From B33-G16 sp964611035 (lineage in GTDB: Bacteria > Desulfobacterota > DSM-4660 > Desulfatiglandales > B25-G16): 64,000 nucleotides of DNA. The notes under the pieces are model-generated. The model was given only the letters and a program-made list of their open reading frames with translations. It made no database searches and was not told the origin of the DNA. Made by a program: the position numbers and the translations under genes. The stretch covers positions 28,830 through 92,829 of the forward strand of contig CAZSWT010000004.1 in NCBI GenBank assembly GCA_964611035.1. Reading direction: 5' to 3'. Below are positions 60,611 to 64,000 of this stretch, piece after piece (position 1 is the stretch's first letter; every line of letters starts with the position of its first letter).

Positions 60611-61003
60611 ATGGCTTTTACCCCTTTGTCTAAAAAGGAAGAACGCATTGCAAGAAAAATAGTAGATGCCGCATATGCCGTCCACAAAACATTAGGGCCA
60701 GGTTTACTTGAAAAGGTTTATGAGGTTTGTTTTTGTCATGAGCTTTTTAAGCGGGGAGTACAATATCAAAGGCAAGTTGATATCCCAATAATATATGATG
60801 GAATAACCTTTAACGAAGGATTACGCTTAGATGTCTTGGTAGAAAAACTCATTATTTGTGAACTGAAAGCTGTGGACGAGGTGAATCCTGTATGGGAAGC
60901 ACAGCTTCTCAGCCATCTAAAATTGACGGGTAAACGACTCGGATTTCTTATTAATTTTAATGTGCCCCTCATTAAAAAGGGTATCAAAAGAATAATTCTT
61001 TAA
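60611..61003 (+). CDS. GxxExxY protein (PDDEXK_3 family)
   Basis: 130 aa. The eponymous motif is in GLLEKVYEVC; LDVLVEKLIICELKAV and HLKLTGKRLGFLINFN complete the PD-(D/E)xK-like core (Asp...Glu-x-Lys). These proteins are abundant in environmental genomes, often between CCACCAAGACAC-type repeats, and are of unknown function. It interrupts the ftsA-ftsZ pair in the dcw operon. No ribosome site precedes the ATG. Confidence 0.9.
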   Translation: MAFTPLSKKEERIARKIVDAAYAVHKTLGPGLLEKVYEVCFCHELFKRGVQYQRQVDIPIIYDGITFNEGLRLDVLVEKLIICELKAVDEVNPVWEAQLLSHLKLTGKRLGFLINFNVPLIKKGIKRIIL

Positions 61004-61127
61004 TCTTAGTGTCTTAGTGCCTTGGTGGCTAAGTAGAGGGTATTAAAAGAATAATTCTTTAATCTTAGTGTCTTAGTGCCTTGGTGGCTAAGTACTTATA
61101 AATATAAATCAGGAAAGGAGAGTAATT

Positions 61128-62324
61128 ATGAGATATGAATTTGTTGAAGAGAGCCCAAGCGCCAAGATAAAGGTTTTTGGTCTTGGAGGCGCAGGGGGAA
61201 ATGCAGTCAATAACATGATTGCAGCTGGACTTAAAGGGGTGGATTTTAAGGCTGCAAATACTGACAAGCAGGCCCTTGATTTTAACTCTGCCCTTGATAA
61301 ATTGCAGCTGGGGGCCAATCTCACCCATGGATTAGGCGCTGGCGCTGATCCAGAGATAGGTGCTCTTGCGGCAGAGGAGAGCATAGAGGCAATCAGGGCA
61401 GCTACTCAAGATGCGGATATGATATTTATTACCGCAGGTATGGGGGGAGGAACAGGCACCGGAGCTTCTCCAATAATCGCTCGAGAAAGTAGAAATAATG
61501 GGGCACTGACAGTAGGAGTTGTCACAAAACCATTTGAGTTTGAGGGTGAGAAAAGGATGAAAGCAGCCCTTGATGGTATTGAAAAACTTAAAAAGCAGGT
61601 TGATACCCTCCTTATCATCCCAAATCAGCGATTACGGGCATTAGGGAATACAGATACCCCCTTTTTGCAGCTTATGAAGATCGCAGATGATGTGCTTCTC
61701 TATGCAGTCAAAGGGATATCGGATCTTATTACGATCCCTGGCTTCATAAATCTTGATTTTGCAGATGTTAGAAGGGTTATGGAACAAATGGGAACAGCCC
61801 TTATGGGTACAGGGGCAGCTAGTGGAGAAAATAGAGCCCTTGAGGCTTCCCAGATGGCCATTAACAGTCCCTTGTTAGAGGATATCTCAATAGATCAGGC
61901 AAAGGGTGTTCTTATCAACATGACTGGGTCTACAGGAATGACTATGGAGGAGGTTATGGAAGGATCTTCATTTATAAAAAACGAGGTCCACCATGATGCA
62001 GAGATTATATGGGGTATGGTCTTTGATGATACTATGGCAGATGAGATGCGGATAACAGTTATTGCTACTGGTATAAGCAAGACTATGGATAAAAAGATTA
62101 TTAATTTACGGGATCTTTCACCTGAGGAAATGGATGAGAATTGGACTGTAAGAGTAAAGGAAGATCTTGATAAGCCAACATTCCAGAGGCAGTTATCTGA
62201 GGAAGACACTGATTTGCTTCTAAAAGATAAAGATTTAAACTCTGGGAAAAAGGGTATATTGCAGAGGGTTTTTCAAAAGGAAAATCTTGAGTATCCTACT
62301 TTTTTAAGGAAGCAGGCAGATTGA
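61128..62324 (+). CDS. ftsZ: Cell division GTPase FtsZ
   Basis: 398 aa tubulin homologue. GTP-binding signature GGGTGTG (106-112), N-terminal VFGLGGAGGNAVNNM, T7 loop NLDFADVRRVM and C-terminal conserved peptide YPTFLRKQ for FtsA docking. Forms the Z ring. AGGAAAGGAGAGTAATT ribosome site is strong. The distal linker is short (~50 residues). Confidence 0.97.
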   Translation: MRYEFVEESPSAKIKVFGLGGAGGNAVNNMIAAGLKGVDFKAANTDKQALDFNSALDKLQLGANLTHGLGAGADPEIGALAAEESIEAIRAATQDADMIFITAGMGGGTGTGASPIIARESRNNGALTVGVVTKPFEFEGEKRMKAALDGIEKLKKQVDTLLIIPNQRLRALGNTDTPFLQLMKIADDVLLYAVKGISDLITIPGFINLDFADVRRVMEQMGTALMGTGAASGENRALEASQMAINSPLLEDISIDQAKGVLINMTGSTGMTMEEVMEGSSFIKNEVHHDAEIIWGMVFDDTMADEMRITVIATGISKTMDKKIINLRDLSPEEMDENWTVRVKEDLDKPTFQRQLSEEDTDLLLKDKDLNSGKKGILQRVFQKENLEYPTFLRKQAD

Positions 62325-62331
62325 TTGCAAA

Positions 62332-64000
62332 TTGAAAATCGCTACCCTTTATAAGAACAGACTTGCTAAAGAGAGAGGCACCGTAAAAAAGGATTGGGGT
62401 GGCAAGATATCTGTGGCCTTGATTTATCCTAATTATTATCGGATTGGCATGTCCAATCTTGGCTTCCAGGTAGTCTATGGGATACTAAATGAAAACCCTG
62501 CAATAGTGGCAGAAAGGGTGTTTCTGCCAGAACAAGAAGAATTATTACTCTATAGAAGAACAGATCAAACTCTCCTTTCTGTAGAGTCACAGACACCGCT
62601 GGAAAAATTTGATTTTTTAGCATTTTCCCTTTCATTTGAAAATGATTATCCCAATATCCTCACCATACTTGATTTAAGCAAGATCCCACTTATATGTAAG
62701 GACAGGGAAGAAAATTATCCCCTCATCATTGCAGGGGGTGTAACAACCTTTATGAACCCTGAACCCCTGGCCAGTTTCATAGATTGCTTCCTTATTGGTG
62801 AAGGTGAAGTGATTGTGAAAAAATTCTTTGATGCCTACCTTGATTTTCAATTATCAACTGTTAATAAAGAGGAGGCCCTGAGAGTTTTAGCAAGTGAGGT
62901 CGAGGGGGTTTACTGCCCCTCTTTTTATAAGGTTACCTACAGGGAAGATGGGTCAATAGGCTCCTTTACACCTCTCATTTCCTCTATCCCCTCCAGGGTA
63001 AAGGCGGTCAAACACACACCCTTTAAGGGGCCTTTGTGCCAATCGAAGATAATTACACCATCAACGGAGTTCTCTGATACTATCCTTGTAGAGCTTAACC
63101 GAGGATGCGGTGTTGGATGCAGGTTCTGTGCCGCTGGGTATGTTTACAGACCCCCAAGGATTATAGAAGAGGAAAGTATATTTTCATCATTTGAAAGCAT
63201 ATTGGAAGAAAATACCAGGATTGGCCTTATAAGCCCATCAGCTACTGATGTCCCCTGGATTGAGAAGTTAACCAGCACTATTCTTGAAAGGGGTGGTGAT
63301 TTTTCTGTTTCTTCCTTTAGGGCAGATTCATTAACAACGGATCTCCTAAAAAATATAAAGAAAAGCAGCCAAAAAACCCTGACCTTTGCTCCTGAGGCAG
63401 GCAGTGAAAGATTACGGATGGCTATAAACAAAAAATTAACAACAGAAGAGATTTTAGAGGCTATTATACGTATAGCAAGGACAGGCTTTTTTCATATCAA
63501 ACTCTATTTTATCATTGGTCTTCCAACTGAAACAAGGGAAGATGTAAAGGACATTATCGGCTTGGTTAAGTCTATACGGCATCATTTAATTAAGGAAAGC
63601 AAAGGCAGGAAAAGGATAGGGAGAATTAGATTGAGTATTAATTGTTTTGTTCCGAAACCATTTACTCCATTCCAGTGGTTTCCTATGGATACAGTTGACT
63701 CCCTTAAAGAAAAGCAAAAGATAATAAAGGGAGCCCTATCAGATGTGGGAGGAATTAGAATTGGTTTTGATGTTCCAAAATGGGCGTATGTTCAGACATT
63801 GCTTTCCAGGGGTGACAGACGGGTGGGACTGATGTTGTTAACAACATACACGAATAAGGGAGATTGGAAGGCAACTTTTCGATCCTCAGATGTCAATCCA
63901 GATTTTTTTGTCTATAGGCCTAAAGACCTCAATGAACAACTTCCTTGGGATTTTATTGACCACGGTATTAAAAAATCATATCTAAAGGAAGAATATCATC
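62332..64000 (+). CDS. B12-binding-like radical SAM protein (3' end cut by window)
   Basis: The first ~556 codons are visible. The N-terminal domain (ISVALIYPNYYRIGMSNLGF, then IIAGGVTTFMNPEPLASFID and FLIGEGE) resembles a cobalamin-binding-like fold. The radical SAM core follows with RGCGVGCRFCAAGY (C-x3-C-x2-C) and FAPEAGSERLRMAINK and IIGLPTETREDV. It resembles the TIGR03960-type fused radical SAM proteins often found after ftsZ in deltaproteobacteria; the reaction is unknown. Start TTG at 62332 is tentative, 7 bp after ftsZ. Confidence 0.88.
   Translation, partial: MKIATLYKNRLAKERGTVKKDWGGKISVALIYPNYYRIGMSNLGFQVVYGILNENPAIVAERVFLPEQEELLLYRRTDQTLLSVESQTPLEKFDFLAFSLSFENDYPNILTILDLSKIPLICKDREENYPLIIAGGVTTFMNPEPLASFIDCFLIGEGEVIVKKFFDAYLDFQLSTVNKEEALRVLASEVEGVYCPSFYKVTYREDGSIGSFTPLISSIPSRVKAVKHTPFKGPLCQSKIITPSTEFSDTILVELNRGCGVGCRFCAAGYVYRPPRIIEEESIFSSFESILEENTRIGLISPSATDVPWIEKLTSTILERGGDFSVSSFRADSLTTDLLKNIKKSSQKTLTFAPEAGSERLRMAINKKLTTEEILEAIIRIARTGFFHIKLYFIIGLPTETREDVKDIIGLVKSIRHHLIKESKGRKRIGRIRLSINCFVPKPFTPFQWFPMDTVDSLKEKQKIIKGALSDVGGIRIGFDVPKWAYVQTLLSRGDRRVGLMLLTTYTNKGDWKATFRSSDVNPDFFVYRPKDLNEQLPWDFIDHGIKKSYLKEEYH

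Larger units (their letters stand above)
60554..61094. mobile_element. GxxExxY insertion unit with inverted ends and a tandem duplication
   Basis: AGCCACCAAGACACAAAGACAC (60554-60575) matches the inverse of 61009-61030 at 20 of 22 positions. A 57-bp segment is duplicated in tandem (60979-61035 and 61038-61094, one mismatch), including the last codons and stop of the GxxExxY gene. The unit sits between ftsA and ftsZ. Confidence 0.7.

Overview
The window looks like the chromosome of a strictly anaerobic Gram-negative bacterium, most likely a Desulfobacterota/deltaproteobacterial lineage. This is inferred from a DNR-type meso-diaminopimelate MurE and a complete Gram-negative-style dcw cluster, a tungstate importer, an ADP-forming acyl-CoA synthetase alpha subunit, a methylenetetrahydrofolate reductase next to a hydrogenase/formate-dehydrogenase-type iron-sulfur subunit, and many PAS sensor kinases. 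The DNA is AT-rich with GC-rich palindromes scattered between genes. No tRNA or rRNA gene was recognised.

Layout. 0-1.6 kb: truncated iron-sulfur subunit and metF (minus strand). 1.7-9.4 kb: a signalling island with an HTH-receiver fusion, two multi-PAS histidine kinases, a lone receiver, a receiver-PAS-kinase hybrid, and two adjacent tandem-ACT proteins lying between the receiver and a kinase. 9.5-16 kb: cysteine-rich protein plus GNAT, tungstate ABC transporter (wtpCBA), pgeF, and dapA under a lysine riboswitch with its promoter and terminator/antiterminator. 16.2-25.8 kb: UPF0182 membrane protein, acyl-CoA synthetase alpha subunit, an anchored alpha/beta hydrolase lacking a normal start codon, a NEW3-domain protein with an ABC exporter, and an MBL-fold hydrolase.

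26-43.7 kb is an accessory region. It contains a standalone AAA ATPase behind repeat-laden promoter DNA and an array of gene cassettes separated by attC recombination sites (28.6-31.3 kb) with no intact integrase. It also holds a PstI/BsuBI-type restriction-modification operon bracketed by two ~186-bp MITE-like elements, and a strong promoter driving a ~210-nt structured leader with a terminator/antiterminator switch ahead of a STAS-like/MATE pair. Next come a PiT phosphate transporter with its DUF47 partner, a truncated integron-integrase remnant (40.5 kb), a collapsed DUF433 toxin-antitoxin locus, and small secreted or redox proteins.

43.9-62.3 kb is the dcw operon: mraZ (with three helically phased operator repeats)-rsmH-ftsL-ftsI-murE-murF-mraY-murD-ftsW-murG-murC-murB-ftsQ-ftsA-[GxxExxY insertion]-ftsZ, which makes peptidoglycan precursors and the division septum. 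ddl is absent from it. The spacers inside this operon carry families of short degenerate repeats. A radical SAM protein follows ftsZ and runs off the window.

The strongest candidates for something undescribed are the structured leader at 35.9-36.1 kb, the integrase-less cassette array with its unknown cassette proteins, the MITE-bracketed restriction-modification unit, and the ACT-protein/two-component cluster.
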